A DNA stretch of 64,000 nucleotides from Isoetes taiwanensis (GCA_021234155.1 JAJEKV010000002.1:42959203-43023202); one strand, 5' to 3'; positions 1 to 13,001 are shown, counted from the stretch's first letter. Program-made: numbers and translations. Notes: generated from the letters alone by a model not told the origin.

Positions 1-1
1 C

Positions 2-3000
2 ATAGCGAAGCCAAAGTCTACTGGTACTTGTCAACAACGGCCTCAAGAGGCACGATGCGTAAAATCTTCAAATGAAATTGGGATGAAACCTAAGCTCACA
101 GGTTTGTCTCCATTATTTTGTACTTGGATGCATGACTACTGCTGCTCCCAAATGCCAACATTCGTCCCAAAAGCTAAATGGATTGACCAGGTGCCCCAAG
201 CTAGCAACCTTTGTCCCTAAGTTCATTTGATTCTTTATAATTGTTTATTTGCTATGACCTATACAGTCCAAAATGGTTGTCTTATTATATTATTTTGCAA
301 TCCACACCAGAAGTCTTTAAAACTATTGTATGGCAACAGATCCCATCTGCTTGAAATGTCCAGTTTAAACTTTTTCGGTGTAAAGATAGTGTTTTTCATA
401 TTTTCTTTCAAAAAGAACCTGGCTTCCTTTGGGGACAATTCATTCCTGCCTATTTTGTTAGGCCTTGTATATTTATTGTGACCCAAACCTTATTATTCCC
501 TGTTTCCAAAAAAGTGTGTGCATGTGCTATTGAGTAAAAAAATTGCTGCACCATTTTTTGCAGGTGCGCCACAGAAAGAACATGTTGACTTGATTCCCAT
601 TATTCGATCTTCTAGTGTCCCACAGAAATTCATGGTATCACCGTTCTGTATTTCAAGCCAGCATAGGAGGAAACTCAGGAGCCTTTACATCAACCCAGCA
701 AGTGACCAGCATTGTGTTACAAGGTTTGTATTTTGTGACACCACTAATCATAACACGACAAATCATAAGTAAATGGCTCTTCTAGCTGACATTATAAATC
801 AAGGGATTTATCTACCACTTTATCCATCACTTCTATGATTTCAAGCATTACACTTTCTGCCTCAATGTTCGAAACAATTCTGGGTTTTAATACACCCTTG
901 GTGGATGATTTGTGACATCCATGCATTGTCAAAGATTCAAAAGTGAACATGGATAAACGTAAAATAGAATAAAGTAAATTGTAGTTACAATCTCATAGAG
1001 AACATGGGGTCTAGGAGATGAAATATATATAAAAGATACATTCTAGGCTCCAACTAGGAGCTGTTTAGAAATCTAGTCTTTCCCCATGAGATTGCGCATT
1101 TCCAGCAGTTCTTGTAGAAACGCCACTAGCTTTGCAGATGGAATTGTAGGGCAGATATATGCAAAGAATATCTGAAAAAACCGAACTGCCCTTCTAAGAT
1201 GTTTTCTGATTACAGTTTTCTTTGGCAGGTGCGTTACCTTCTTGATTTCTCTCCATGATGCTTTCTGACATGCTATCCATGCCACTCCTGATGCTATCCA
1301 GGGCAGTTGCATTCCGTCTTGATTTCTTTCCATGATGCTTCCTGATACGCTATCCATGCTATTCCTGGTGCTAGTCAGGGCAGTTGCCCTTCACTTTTAT
1401 CTAAATCCCGAACTACGACCATGATGGGGATCCGTACTAGTCCACTGCTCGGTCAATTGGTTCCAGTTTCCATGGGAGAAGTAAGATAAAACTGGACTTT
1501 CAAAGTTCTGCCCAAATACAAGGCACTTGAATTGCAATTGGCAGCCTTGATGAGGGTCTGGATCTCAAGCAAATTGAGAAAAAATATTCAAATTTACTGT
1601 CAAGTGGCAACTAAATAGGCAGGCATAGTCAAGACGCTAGCAACGGAAATTAACACATTACCACCATCAATGCCATGCTGGAAGTTGAAAGGCAATAGCC
1701 TGCAATGTCAGAATAATGGGACTGATTTCTACTCTCTCCTTGTTTAATGTCCTTACGCCAGCAATTAATATCGTGGCAAAAGTTTAGACGCAGATCTTGG
1801 AATCGAAAGCGGTCATATACAGTTCAAGAGATGAGCTTTTGATTGTCAAGTTCAAAATGCGTTTGATGGATTCAAACCTCTCAATAAAGACTACCTGGGC
1901 TGTCTATAGGGACAGGCATGCCATTATTCGTGTTAAGCTCCTTAAGAAGTAAGAGTTGGGGGTCTATGAGACCAGATATAACAACGTTGGCCCTCTTTTG
2001 TTGGCGTTAGCAGATCAGTGATAAGAAAGGCCAAACTGCATGGGCTTTTGATGACATAGCATACACATATAGATCGACTCCCCAACATGATATGTGACCC
2101 AGACTTGCAGATTTTGAAAGATCATTGCACAAATTGCAGTTCTCTAAAAATTACTTTCCAAATGTCAGTTAACCAAAATCATGGTTAGTGCAAAGTGCAT
2201 TTTTTTATTTTCTTAGTGTACTTAGGGTACCGGTACCCATACTTAATTAGAGTGCATACTTTATGTTCTATGCAGTCAAAGTTGAAGCATTGAAGTCTCG
2301 GGAGCTTAGTTTTAATTATTAGGCTACCTCATTAAGTTGTCACATTAAAGAAAGATGCGTGAAACTATTCTTGTAACAAATGATTAGGTCATGTTGCAAG
2401 GCCATAGCTTGTGATGTTCCTACAGCTTTTTTCCTTCTAACTGGCAGGCATGATTGGTCCCAACTCTGGCTTTTCGCTAAAGTGTGAGCTTTACCTGGTT
2501 GTTTCTCTTGACACCTCTGTTTTGAAAACTTAAGGGACAGTAATTCCGTATACGGTGAGGCATGCAACAATCCATCCTAAGGTTCCCATTGGGTTGACTT
2601 TGTGTATCACCATTCTTTACTAGCTAATGCTTTTAAGGAGTTAAAGCCTATCAACTCGAATTCTATTCTAAACTATGTGTCATCCATTACTTCTGCCAGA
2701 ATGATTTGGTTCTGATCATCTTGGACCGGTGATATCTTACATCTCTTCATTTTGCTGTTAGGCTGATATTTGAGATTTGCAATCCATGTAGCATAGCTGA
2801 TTTCAGCCAGGACAATAGCTTGGGTGCATTATCCCAAAAGAGTCAAGCAGATCAACGAGAAGTGACAACAGGGACATGATGTAATCGAGGATCATCCACC
2901 AGAGATAAGGAAGGCTCTCAATATAATTGGAGTAACATTATTGACTTTAAAAAATTGTTAGAATGCTCAAGAACACAATATGCAAGCATTTTTTCGAGGA

Positions 3001-5464
3001 TGTCCAACTCTTTGGTGAAAGCAGGCAGATACATGTATATGTTTCTATAAACTATATTCCTGTATCTCCCTCTCCCTCTCCCTCTCCCTCTATATGTGTG
3101 GCAGACAAGTGGTGATCCTTTAGAGATCTAACCACCAAAAGACAATTCTACAAGGACAATTTTTGAATATCTCTAGAGGTGGTTTTCTTCGATGTCCTAG
3201 GTACTTAGATGCCCACTTGTCATATAAATTCAGGAATATATTGGGGCAGTTTCGTGTCTCGTCTCACCAATTAGAGATTGAAGCTGGCCAGGCTAAGGGT
3301 AAGGCACGTGAACAAAGAGTCTGTCAAATGTGCAACTTAGGGAAGGTGGAATCAGAAGGACACTATCTTTCTGTGTCCAGCATACTATGAAACAACAGGA
3401 AGGTACCACTGCCTTTTCAAGGACCCAACTACTTTGAGGCAGAACATGAACTTTCCAGATCAGAAATGCCTTGCTTTATATAAACTCATCAAGCTCAAAA
3501 GAAATGTGCTCAAACAAAAAGAAGCTGATTCAGAATCAAAGCAAACAGTGCTGACTTCTTTTTTGTAGTTGATCCGGCACCATTAAACAGTAATAGGAAA
3601 AGGAAGTCGGCTGATTCAGAAGGGTCTGGGGCAATCAGAATCGGAAAATTGCCAAAAAGATTAAGAAAGGACAGTCTCGAACAAAGAAAAGGGGCAATAG
3701 GCATGTACAAAGCATCACAGGCTTTTTACAGGCCGTATATTGTAGGTCAAATAATCATAGATAAGCTTTATTTGCTAAGTTTTAGATGTTTTTTTTTGCT
3801 AGATTTAACTAGCACTTTCAACTTGGAGAGTGCTCCTAGATGTTGCGGACTTGCTGTATTTATTTGGCCTCATGGACCCTACGGGTCTCCCGACGTTAGA
3901 CTCTTTTTATCTTTCTGTCTTTCGAAGAGACTCTCTTGGTTCTGCTGGTTTTCAGAAACAGCTAAGCTGTTTTCCAGACTTGTCAATGGATAATTTGCCA
4001 CCCACTCAGTACAATCTGAAGGTGACTGGGCAACAGGTGAATTAGCTTATACACCATGTCTTGGAGCAATTATACTGAAAGAGTGCAGTATGTTGGTTGA
4101 GCCCTAACCTGCCTTCCAAAACTACAGATTCACAGAAAATGGTTTGGCTCCCTAAAGTTTGCATGTTCCGCCATTTGATTTTTTGGAGGATGTCTGAAGC
4201 CTGATATCCAACATGGCAGAAACGAGCATGCAACAGCTCTTTGGACTTAAGAGTATGAGCAACCATACTGCACTCTTCCGCCACTTAGGCAATGAACTTT
4301 GAACAGCCCAGATTGATTATATTGTTTTTGGCCACGGAGAACCCTTTAAATTGGAAGTATATTAACACGCACCCCTGGCACAAACCTGACCGCTTACGTC
4401 GGAAGATGCACCTGTCAAGATACCATGTTGGAAGGATCTGATTGCTCATTCAGTGCATGCAACTATCCAGCCTCGGCCCACTCCTTACACATCTGCATAT
4501 ATTGAGCATTTTTACTAGAGGCATGAGTATGATCAAAGAGCTTAACCTGCAGCACCAAAAGAGAAAAGTTCAATGGGGTGCCCCTTGCACAGAGGGGCGT
4601 CAGTGGCAGTCTGTCTTTCTTCTGTTCCCTTACCAACTCTACAGTTTTTCTTCCTTTCAGGCTTTTCTTTGAGTCTTAATATTATATTTCTTTCCAAGAA
4701 ACAAAAAAGCCGAGATAACTTCTGTTTTGCCCGCTCTGCTTTCCACCAGAATGTTGGGAGTCGTGGGAGTTCTTTCTAAATTTCAGAGTGAGAATTAGCA
4801 AGCAATATGTGCAGGTCAGCCCTTTATACATTGAAGGAAGAATTTTGCCATCCTTGACCTGCTGTTATATGGCCTTCAGTTGGCTTCTCATATCCTTGAA
4901 CGTTGAGAGGTACTCATTCATGTTTTCATGTCTCTTCATGCAAGTTGTCTGCGACAATTCTATGGAGTGCAAGGCCCTAGCCTCTTTTGCCAGGGCTCCA
5001 AGGACATTCCAGAGATCCTCCCGAGGCTCTTGCTTCTCTAGCATAGGTCTGCTGCTCAGGATCCACCCATATGTCCCAAAGCTACAAGAGCTTGGTCATT
5101 TTTCTTATTTTAAAATGGGTCTGAAAATTTCATCTTTCTTTCATAATGGAGCCAAGTTCTTTTGCTCAAGCTGTCTTACACTTATTCTCAAATTAAAGTA
5201 AATTGGAGGGAAGCCTGTCATTGTATACTCTGTAAGACAATAATGCGGCCCTGATCAGCTTCTCTCTGTCCGATGCTGAATAATCTAAAAGAAAACTTCA
5301 AGCAGGCAACCTGGAAAAGAAAGGAGCAAAGGCCAGTAATAAATTGCAAGAAGCAAGGGATGTCTTTTACGGAAACGTCCCTGTAACTAATTGTACCTAG
5401 ATATTACATGTAAATTGTTGTTCATGTGCTCCATGGCCTCTCGAGGCCCAAGTGAGCATTAGAC

Positions 5465-5522
<58 letters not shown>

Positions 5523-6976
5523 GTAGATACTAAATAACTTGCCTATATGGGGTAATGGCGGATAACATGTCAACTGTTACTGTGGACCTTTCAAGCCAAT
5601 AATCAACATATTCTGCCATATCATCATTTATGATAACTTATAGTTTGATGCGGTTGAGCTAATTCTTTGTATCCAACAGTCTAGTTCTTTCTTCTTTTCT
5701 GTTGACTTATGTCATGGAAAATGAGACAGATGCATTTAAATGTCCACAATTTAATCTCTAAGATCAATCAGTTGGCTCTGTTCCTTGCAGTGCCTTGGAT
5801 GGGGTTGTCAACTTTTGGCAAATTCAAAGTAAAGGGTAAGTGTTCAAGTAATATACAATTTAATAATATATCTACTTCTGGATTGACATAATTTCTTACA
5901 ACGCAGACAGAACCTTCAGTTGCTTAATTCAGTAGACTGCCCATCCCCTGGTCAGAGGCGCTGGCCTGAAGATTTGGCATGGCATCCATCGGGGGATAGG
6001 CTTTTTGCAGTTTATAGTGCGGATGGTGGCGATTATCAAGTTTCAATAATAAGGAATTCAAGACAGGTTTGAATGATGTTTATTTTCATTTGTATGTTTG
6101 TTATTGTGAGGATTCCTCTCTGCTTTAAGTTGGTTAAGAGTCAATTTATGATAGAACTCTCTTCATTTTTGGGTTTCTTCCATTTCTAAGAATGTTGGTT
6201 CTGATTGCAGAAGGGAGTAGAATTTCTGGAAAGTAAACCTCATGAAAAGGGCATTATCAACTCCATAGACTTCATGCCATGGCAGGAGGGGTCTTATTTT
6301 GTAACCGGTGGAAGTGACCATGGTGTGATACTCTGGAGCGAAAAGGACGGTAGTCAAAGCTGGCAACCAAAGGTTTTGCATAGAAGTGTGCATTCTTCTT
6401 CGGTCCAGGGTGTAGCAGGCACCTCCGGCAAACAATTAGTCATGTCAGTAGGGATGGATAAACGGATTGTTGGATATGATGTTCGACACGGAAGGGCCGC
6501 TTTTCAGCATTTATTAGATAGCAAGGCGCTTGGAATTCTACCAAATCCTGTTGATTTTAACCTATTCATGGTTCAAACTGGGTGGGTCTTTTTTTCCCAT
6601 TCTTTCTTTCTTAAATACGGGATTGGGTTTGCTTTGCTTTAACCTTTGGGCTCTCTGCAGGTTACCTGGGAAACAGCTTCGTTTATTTGATGCGAGGACT
6701 GCAAAGGCATCAATACATACGTTTGGTTGGAAGCAGGAGCAAAGTGAATCTCAATCCGCTCTTATAAATCAATCATGGTCACCGGATGGTTTGTACATTG
6801 CAAGTGGTTCGACTGATCCAAAAATTCATCTTTTCGATATTCGTTATAATAGTTCAGAGCCAGCACAAACAATACAGGTTCATCAAAAACGAGTCTTCAA
6901 GGCTGCATGGCATCATAGCTTGCCTTTACTTATTTCAATATCTTCTGATCTGCAGATTGGTTTGCATCGTATATAA
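2..6976 (+). CDS. WD40-repeat protein, 3' part of gene (5'-partial, six exons visible)
   Basis: Exons that join in phase at GT-AG borders are 2-101, 564-723, 5791-5835, 5907-6066, 6211-6581 and 6661-6976 (TAA). The protein has repeated WD40-type blades, for example ALDGVVNFWQ, FVTGGSDHGVILW, GKQLRLFDAR and SGSTDPKIHLFDIRYN, and ends in SSDLQIGLHRI. WD40 propellers are protein-protein scaffolds; the specific partner or pathway cannot be read from the sequence, and I assign no symbol. The start lies upstream of the window: the first visible exon is open to the edge and its last base completes a Gly codon with exon 564. Intron 2 (724-5790) is about 5.07 kb and holds repeat relics, while the other introns are 71-462 bases. 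No frameshift or stop interrupts the joined frame, so the gene looks functional. A possible polyadenylation motif (AATAAA) lies near 7049. Confidence 0.85.
1241..1390. repeat. Tandem duplication, unit about 75 bp
   Basis: Two adjacent copies both begin CTTGATTTCT(C/T)TCCATGATGC and end near CAGGGCAGTTGC; they differ at scattered positions, so the duplication is not recent. Confidence 0.75.
3066..3091. repeat. CTCCCT microsatellite
   Basis: About four tandem CTCCCT units, a pyrimidine-only tract on the plus strand. Confidence 0.9.
3160..3920 (+). mobile_element. LINE 3' relic: C-terminal zinc-binding segment plus 3' stem-loop
   Basis: The frame at 3163-3390 contains SSHQLEIEAG and then CQMCNLGKVESEGHYL, the Cys-X2-Cys...His pattern found at the end of the ORF2 of several LINE clades. 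After a frameshift near 3385 the next frame continues with GRYHCLFKDP and DQKCLALYKLIKLKRN until a stop at about 3568. At 3861-3900 lies a stem-loop (GGACCC-TAC-GGGTCT, 3874-3888) followed by GACGTTAGACT, resembling the 3' ends seen at 5430, 33270 and 58240. The element is severely 5'-truncated and broken. The reverse transcriptase region is absent. Confidence 0.6.
5395..5521 (+). mobile_element. LINE 3' end with stem-loop and (AAT)n tail
   Basis: A stem-loop GGCCTC-TC-GAGGCC lies at about 5437-5450. It is followed by GAGCATTAGAC and then about 19 AAT/ATA units (5464-5521). A GC-rich stem-loop followed by a simple-repeat tail is how several non-poly(A) LINE clades end. No coding part is recognisable upstream. 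Confidence 0.5.
5464..5521. repeat. (AAT)n microsatellite
   Basis: Uninterrupted run of about 19 trinucleotide units, directly after the LINE-like stem-loop; probably the expanded 3' tail of that element. Confidence 0.95.
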
Positions 6977-8704
6977 AATACATATGTAAAGCTCAGAGCT
7001 ATTAGATGGAGGTGTACTCCCCTCGCCTTGAGCTGGAAAGGAAGAAAGAATAAATAATTTGTTGCCATCACCTTCTCTTACTATATCAAATTTTGCTAAA
7101 GCTCTCGTTTAGAGCTAGGCGTGGTCTCCGGTCCAAATGGAATTAAGGTCCTTGACTTGGACTCTTGGTGATATGGGCTCCGTTATTTCCAAATGCTATG
7201 AATCAACTTAAACAAAAAAGTAGAGAGGATACTTTGTCTCCATGAATGGTGATGTACAAAAGCTGCAAAGATAGATCGTATTGCCTATGCCGTTCTTAGA
7301 CACCAAATGGCAAACGCTGAGACATCAGATTAGATTAGGTGGTCATTATGAATCAAACTTGTCATGGCAAGAACAATTTTGCAGTTAGAGTCCGCAAGCT
7401 TTAAGACTACGTTCCCATGTGCCTCCGACTGGACTCAAGATTCAAGGCCATTTCTGAAAAATCCAAGCCAGCCTTGGAAGTTGACCTCAAATTTTGAAGT
7501 TAAATATGAACATGGGAACTGGCTGGACTTCACCTTGACAAGAAATTTGGAAGTCCGGTCTAGCCTAAGTTAGCAATATTTAGGATTATGCAGACATCAC
7601 TATTAGACACTTGTTTTAAACGCGGCATCTTTTATGACTCGAAATTCTTACTACGGAAATTCAACTACTAACATTCTATTTTTTTACCTGACTTTCTTGC
7701 TTTGATCGTTGGATTGGCTACACGTGGCACAGAATGGACGCCTATCTGTTATCCACGTAAGAGAAAAGTCCATTTATTGGATTTTCCTGACGTGTCAACC
7801 TGCCACCGCGCTGCCACGCGTCGGTAGGTTTCCACGTAGGACATTTCTTGGGGTAAGGACTTTAGGGCGAGCCAAGCCCGTGCCCCCAAAAAATGTCTCG
7901 CAGGGAAACGGTTACCCTACATCAAGGTAAGCAAGTCTGTGTTCTTGCGAAATCTAAAATCATTTTAATCGAGGGGCAAATAGCCTGCCGAAGACTTGTA
8001 AAATAAGGTAATCTTACCTTGACATTGTGGAACAGAAAGGAGCCATGCATTCTTATCAGCCCCCTGACCTGTGGAATTCGGTCGCAGCATGGCGCTCTCG
8101 GATTTTGTAGGGTGTAGGTCAGGGGGTTGGCAAAAATGCCCTCTCCCGTCCCCTTCCACATCATATAATGAAGAGGGGAGAGGACGTTTGCTAAATTTGA
8201 TTGGTTGTGATGCCCATGTGGCAATTTAGAAGAACAAAAGGGGAAGGCCATTATAGCATTTAATCTAGGTCTGAAATTGGGTAAAATATCCATTTTACTT
8301 GTGAAACCATTGCTTAGTGACCCACGATAACCGGGAGTTATAGTTTATACAAGATTTGTCCTTTCTTGGCTATGGCGAACATCCAACTGAATCGATGGAA
8401 TACTTGAGAGCTACAGCCTCTAGATCACATCCTCTGCTTTGAGATAAACCTGGTTGTAAAATTCAAGAAAAAGGTGGAAGAAAATATGCTCAAAAGAAAA
8501 ATCCTAGGCCTAGTCTGATGCGTTCGGTAAAAATGGGCTGGTAAGTTGAGCTTCTCAATGCTCTTTGATGTCGGCTTTGAGACAGAGTTGCGCCCCCTTG
8601 TCCGAGACACTTATCTGCCATACATATGGGGATTATGCTGTGTCTAACGGGGGGAAATGCCCATTTCAAATGCATATGCATAATACATTCAAGGATTTTG
8701 AGCC
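6977..8704. other. Intergenic, no gene recognised
   Basis: This is sequence downstream of the WD40 gene. Open frames at 7364-7573, 7709-7930 and 7922-8293 lack recognisable domains. Around 7715-7850 there are several ACGTGG/CCACGT motifs (G-box cores) in a GC-richer patch, which may be a decayed promoter or chance. Confidence 0.5.
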
Positions 8705-8705
8705 T

Positions 8706-8736
<31 letters not shown>

Positions 8737-9977
8737 ATAAAAAAAGATTTTATTTACTTAGAGAGAATGATACAAAGCCACATGGCAGAGGTGCACCCAT
8801 CCACGAATATGAGATGGGGGTAGCTACGTAGCTCCAGCTTGTACTATTCTCTTTCCCGACCTAGACCAGATTAAAATAGGTGCCCCATATTTCTTCCTTT
8901 ACCTCTTCTTCACATTTAAAAACTAGCCTAAATTTTTTAAGTCTTTCAAGTACCAGGTGAAGTAGCTGAGTTGATGATATGAATACCTCCTGATTCTCAG
9001 CGAAGACTCGGGCATTCCTCCTTTTCCATATTGACCCGATCGTCCGTGCCCCGGCTATGTGAAAAGAAATCTTCTTCTTGGGACACCATTCGAGGGAGAA
9101 TTCCTAGCAAAGAATTCTTTGGTTCCTAAGGGGTATTCTTACCTATCCGCACTCGTGCCCATACTTCATGCAAAGATCCCACATTCCACCGCAAAATGTT
9201 CTATGGATTCTTCTTCCTCTTCACACATAGGGCAAAGTGGGCTCACGTTATTGTCCCATTTGGAGACTAGATGATTGACCCTTGGGACCCTGTGGATCAC
9301 TTGCCAAAGAAAGGCGTTGATTCGTGGAGGGAGGAATTTCAGCCAAGCATTTCTCCAGATGTTTTTAAGGATGTCCTCCATGATCACTAGCTCCCACTTG
9401 GGAGATACTGGAAGAAATCCCTTAGTCTTCAAACTACTGTAGCATGACTTCACAAACTTGTTTGGCTGTATCGAAGGATGTACGACCCATGGACTTTGAT
9501 CTCCTCTATTTATTGTGTTTGGGAGTACGGAAGCCACACATTCCCAAATTATCTTGTCTGCATCCTTTAAACCAAAACAGGCTTGAAATGCTTCCCAACT
9601 GGCCAGGTGCTCTCCCATATACCACTGAGCACAAGAATGTATACCACAGTTTTTCCATCTCTTCACAATCCTCGCGTCAGCCACTATACCTAATGGGTCT
9701 TGTTTATTGTGCAATTCCACTGGTACCCACCATGGAGGGGAGGTCCCTGCTTTAAATTTGCTGATATCAAGCGTGAATAGTTTCTTTATGGCATTCCAAG
9801 CCGAAATAAGACCCTTCAGGAAGGGGGAGACTTCTTTACATGGCTTGAGATAAAAAAAGAGAGACCATGGCAGCGAGACCTTGACGGAGGGCTTACTATG
9901 CTTACAAGAATATAATAGAGCTTGGTTGATGAGGTGCAAACCTGGAGACTTCACCTTTTCCTGAAGAATCATCCATA
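8705..9977 (-). mobile_element. 5'-truncated L1-type LINE, ORF2 C-terminus with poly(A) tail
   Basis: On the minus strand a 268-codon frame (9972-9166) ends in the LINE zinc-binding reverse-transcriptase C-terminus: NIWRNAWLKFLPPRINAFLW, then CPMCEEEEESIEHFAVEC. After a frameshift the next frame has AIWKRRNARVF, typical of the end of plant L1 ORF2. Downstream in that orientation is a 27-base A tract (T run at 8705-8731 on the plus strand). Endonuclease and catalytic reverse-transcriptase domains are missing, as expected for a 5'-truncated insertion. A TGAGCC hexamer at 8699-8704 recurs at 9978-9983 and could be a short target-site duplication, but six bases is weak support. Confidence 0.85.
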
Positions 9978-9983
9978 TGAGCC

Positions 9984-10940
9984 ATTATTTTTCAAGGTGC
10001 TTAGCAAACATCCTATTTGCAGAGAATAATTATATCTGTGGCTGTTATATTTACTTTCATCTAATACATCAATCAGGTGGTAGCTACTGGATGATGTGTA
10101 GGGATATTCAAGGCATGGCTTCAAAGAAATCAAGCCAATTGAATCATTTGCTTTATTGCTTGCATGCATCTTGAAGGTCTAGATTGTCTTGTTCCATGTT
10201 GTCTTTTCATTTGGGTCTACTGATATTAATAGGTGGTTTGACTTATATAGATTGCAAAAGATCACAACCAAAATTTTTAAAGCTAGCACAATGCAGACTA
10301 TGCATATTTATCATCTATATTTTTGCTCCTAAATTAGTAGTGGTATTTCATGTCTTTGCCTTTGAAGTTGTTCTACAGCATGTAAAGTACTGACCCACTT
10401 CGATGAATGAGCCAATTCATTTGTCTATGCACATTTGAAAGCAGAAATATTGCATTAAAGATGCATTAAATTGTATCACAATGATTAGGTTAGAGCTGAA
10501 ATATCAGGTCGAGACATAAAGGCATGAAAAGGATATTCAAGGCATGGCTGCAATATTAGAGGGATTGACTCATTTGATTGATTGATTCATGCATCTTCAA
10601 GATCTAAGTTGTTTAATGGCATGCTACTTTCCCGATTTGGGTCTATTGCCGCTTGAGATGATGTTCATGGATTGGCATCTTATATCTTTTTAAATGTTCT
10701 AGCAGAGCATGTAATGTACTGAAATTTCAAGGTCTGCTCTTTGTGATAATCATATAGATGGATTGACTTAAGTCGATTCTGACATGTTTGCATGGTGAGT
10801 AATGGTGGGCAACATAACAATCCTATGCATTTGTTCACATATGCAAATTTTCAATTTTTGCAATAATGTTTGTTTTTCCTTTCCCGTTGCAAATGCGCTA
10901 CGATTGTTGAACCTTGAATCTTGAAATTTTTAAGATTCAA
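9984..10940. repeat. Diverged direct duplication, period about 425 bp
   Basis: The block at about 10109-10245 (GGATATTCAAGGCATGGCT..., then TTTGGGTCTA) recurs at about 10527-10660 with many substitutions. No gene is recognised in this stretch. Confidence 0.6.
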
Positions 10941-11605
10941 CAATGACCCACGCACGCATGCACGCATTTATTTATGCACGCATGCATGCATGCAGCAGCA
11001 AAAGCGGTGTAGGCGAGAGAGGCGCATGCGACAAAAGCGCATACCCACGAAGGTCGATTAGCCATGGGACTCAAACAACGCATGCATTTATGATGATAGA
11101 CAAATCCACCGAAGGTCGATTAGCCATGGGACCCAAACAACAGAAGGGGCATGAAAGCCCAAAAATTGCAAAGAGCTAATAAAATAAGATAATGCTAGTG
11201 ATAATATTGTACTACTTAAATTTTCTAGATATAGCCAATCTAAGGATTGGAAGGCCATTGGTCTAGAATAATTGTGCACCGCCGCCATTGACAAAGGCGG
11301 CAGGCGGCAAGCGCATTGCATTTACGCATTACATGCAGGCAAACATGCGGCATGTGCATACCCACGAAGGTCGATTAGCCATGGGACCCAAATAACAGAC
11401 AGATAGACAGACAAACAAACAGACAGACAGTCCATAAAGGTTGATTAGCCATGGGACCCAAACAATAGAAGGGGTATGAAAGCCCAAAAATTGCGAAGAG
11501 CTAATAAAGTAAGATAATGCTAGTAATAATATTGTGCTACTTAAATTTTCTAGATATAGCCAATCTAAGGATTGGAAGGCCATTGGTCTAGAATAATTGT
11601 TGCGC
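10941..11605. repeat. Satellite-like block: GCATGCAC runs and two copies of a ~170 bp unit
   Basis: 10941-10995 is rich in GCATGCAC alternations. A unit of about 170 bp starting with AGCCATGGGACCCAAACAA lies at about 11102-11271 and again at 11433-11602, ending in GGTCTAGAATAATTGT in both. Extra copies of its first 25 bases lie near 11055 and 11365. A (CAGA)n-like tract lies at 11397-11430. The two long copies differ at only a few positions. Confidence 0.8.
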
Positions 11606-12724
11606 CTCCTTTATAAACTGCCCATTTCTTTGGTTCTTCCCTCCCTTTGCAAAGCTCTTCCCTACGGATGTACAACTGAATAGGAGAAAGGTACCTTGTA
11701 GTAAAAAGCTAGTGCCTTTAAGGTGGTTTCGATGCTAAAGAATATGTGGTCGTCTTTGTGCGAAACTGAATCAAAAGGTGATATGGACGATTAGGGTGCA
11801 CAACCCCCACCCTAGCAGCAGACACAACTCTATCAGTAGGTATATGTATAATATTAGTAAAGAATTGCATAGTTATATTCAAATCTATCTGACCCTCTGT
11901 CCTTGTCTTGCAACCTCTATGATGCGTAGATCAGTATCTTAGTGTTAGGCACTAAGGCATCCTAGGGTTATGGCTTCATTGTGCAAAGAGGAGATGTTTA
12001 GACTTTTGCCTCAACACATTGGTTTTCTTGTGGCTGTAACTCTGACCCTGATGTCTGGACTTCTATTCAACCTATTGTTTTCTCTAAAGCTGTAACTCTT
12101 ACTCTAATGTTTGGACCTCTGCCTAAATCTAATGCTTTTCTAGTGATTGTAACTAAATAATGTTTGCCCTGAGGTACCAATTGTTCTCGCATGCTAGTCA
12201 CTAGAGTCTGGCACCAAGGCCTGGGTTAACGACAATTGTGTCCATCTGAAAATAAACACAGTCATAGATGTGGCATCATCCCTCCCTCAGAATAAATAGT
12301 CTCGACCTGATAATGAAGTGCATGTAGCAAATATTGGACTTGCAAATCTAAAGCACCCTAGAGATCCTGACAGTATTTGAAAGTAAATTCACCAAACTCG
12401 CTTGTGCTAGTTGTAAGATGATGATGTGAACCATACAGAGAAGATGGAAAAGCTATCTGAGCTCCTGTCTGAGCAGTCATTCCTTAGAAGGAGTCTTCTT
12501 CTTATCACATGCTATTTGTACACTGAATATCTCCTTATTAGGACGATATCAGCAATACAATTCAATTAAGAATGAATTATGAATTCTGCCAGAGATAAGG
12601 TCTTTGGAGTTGTGCTAGAGATTGACTTCTCCGATTAGAGATGACTCACGTAAGTTTGGACTTTGCTTTTAATTTGATCCATAAATTCATGGATGAGTCA
12701 AGTAAGTTTGGACCTTGTTTGGAG
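11606..12724. other. Intergenic, no gene recognised
   Basis: AT-rich sequence with no long open frame or recognisable domain. Two short echoes, AAGTTTGGAC(C/T)TTG, lie at about 12652 and 12699, just outside the left arm of the inverted repeat. Confidence 0.5.
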
Positions 12725-13001
12725 CTAGATTTGGAAGAGGCATTTTTTTCTAAAGCCTGATGTGAAACTGCCAACAACGGCAAGAGTCTGTGCTTTTAAA
12801 TGCCCCTGGTTCAGGATGGTCAAGTGACAACTTTTGTGCCTGCAGGTTTTGGGTGAAAATATCAAAAAGAAACTGGACAGGATTATGCTGGAGATGAGGT
12901 GGAGAAATCCTACTCAGATGTTGATATTAACGTATGCATCTTATATGAATTATAACACAGTAGTTCGTAATCTATGTCTAATCCTATTTTTCTCGGCACA
13001 G

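Larger units (their letters stand above)
724..5790 (+). other. Long intron of the WD40 gene, repeat-filled
   Basis: This is the 5.07 kb intron between in-phase exons 564-723 and 5791-5835. It holds a tandem duplication of about 75 bp (1241-1311 and 1317-1390), a LINE C-terminal relic (3160-3920), a CTCCCT-type microsatellite (3066-3091) and a second LINE 3' end with an AAT microsatellite (5395-5521). I see no other coding signal in it; open frames such as those at 1073-1357 (-) and 4788-5201 (+) show no recognisable domain. Confidence 0.7.

Noticed and set aside
4788-5201. 137-codon frame in the large WD40 intron
   Set aside because: No domain and no splice support; it lies in repeat-rich intron sequence.
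8699-9983. TGAGCC as a firm target duplication of the truncated LINE
   Set aside because: Six bases with no extended similarity is too short to be certain; kept only as a remark.
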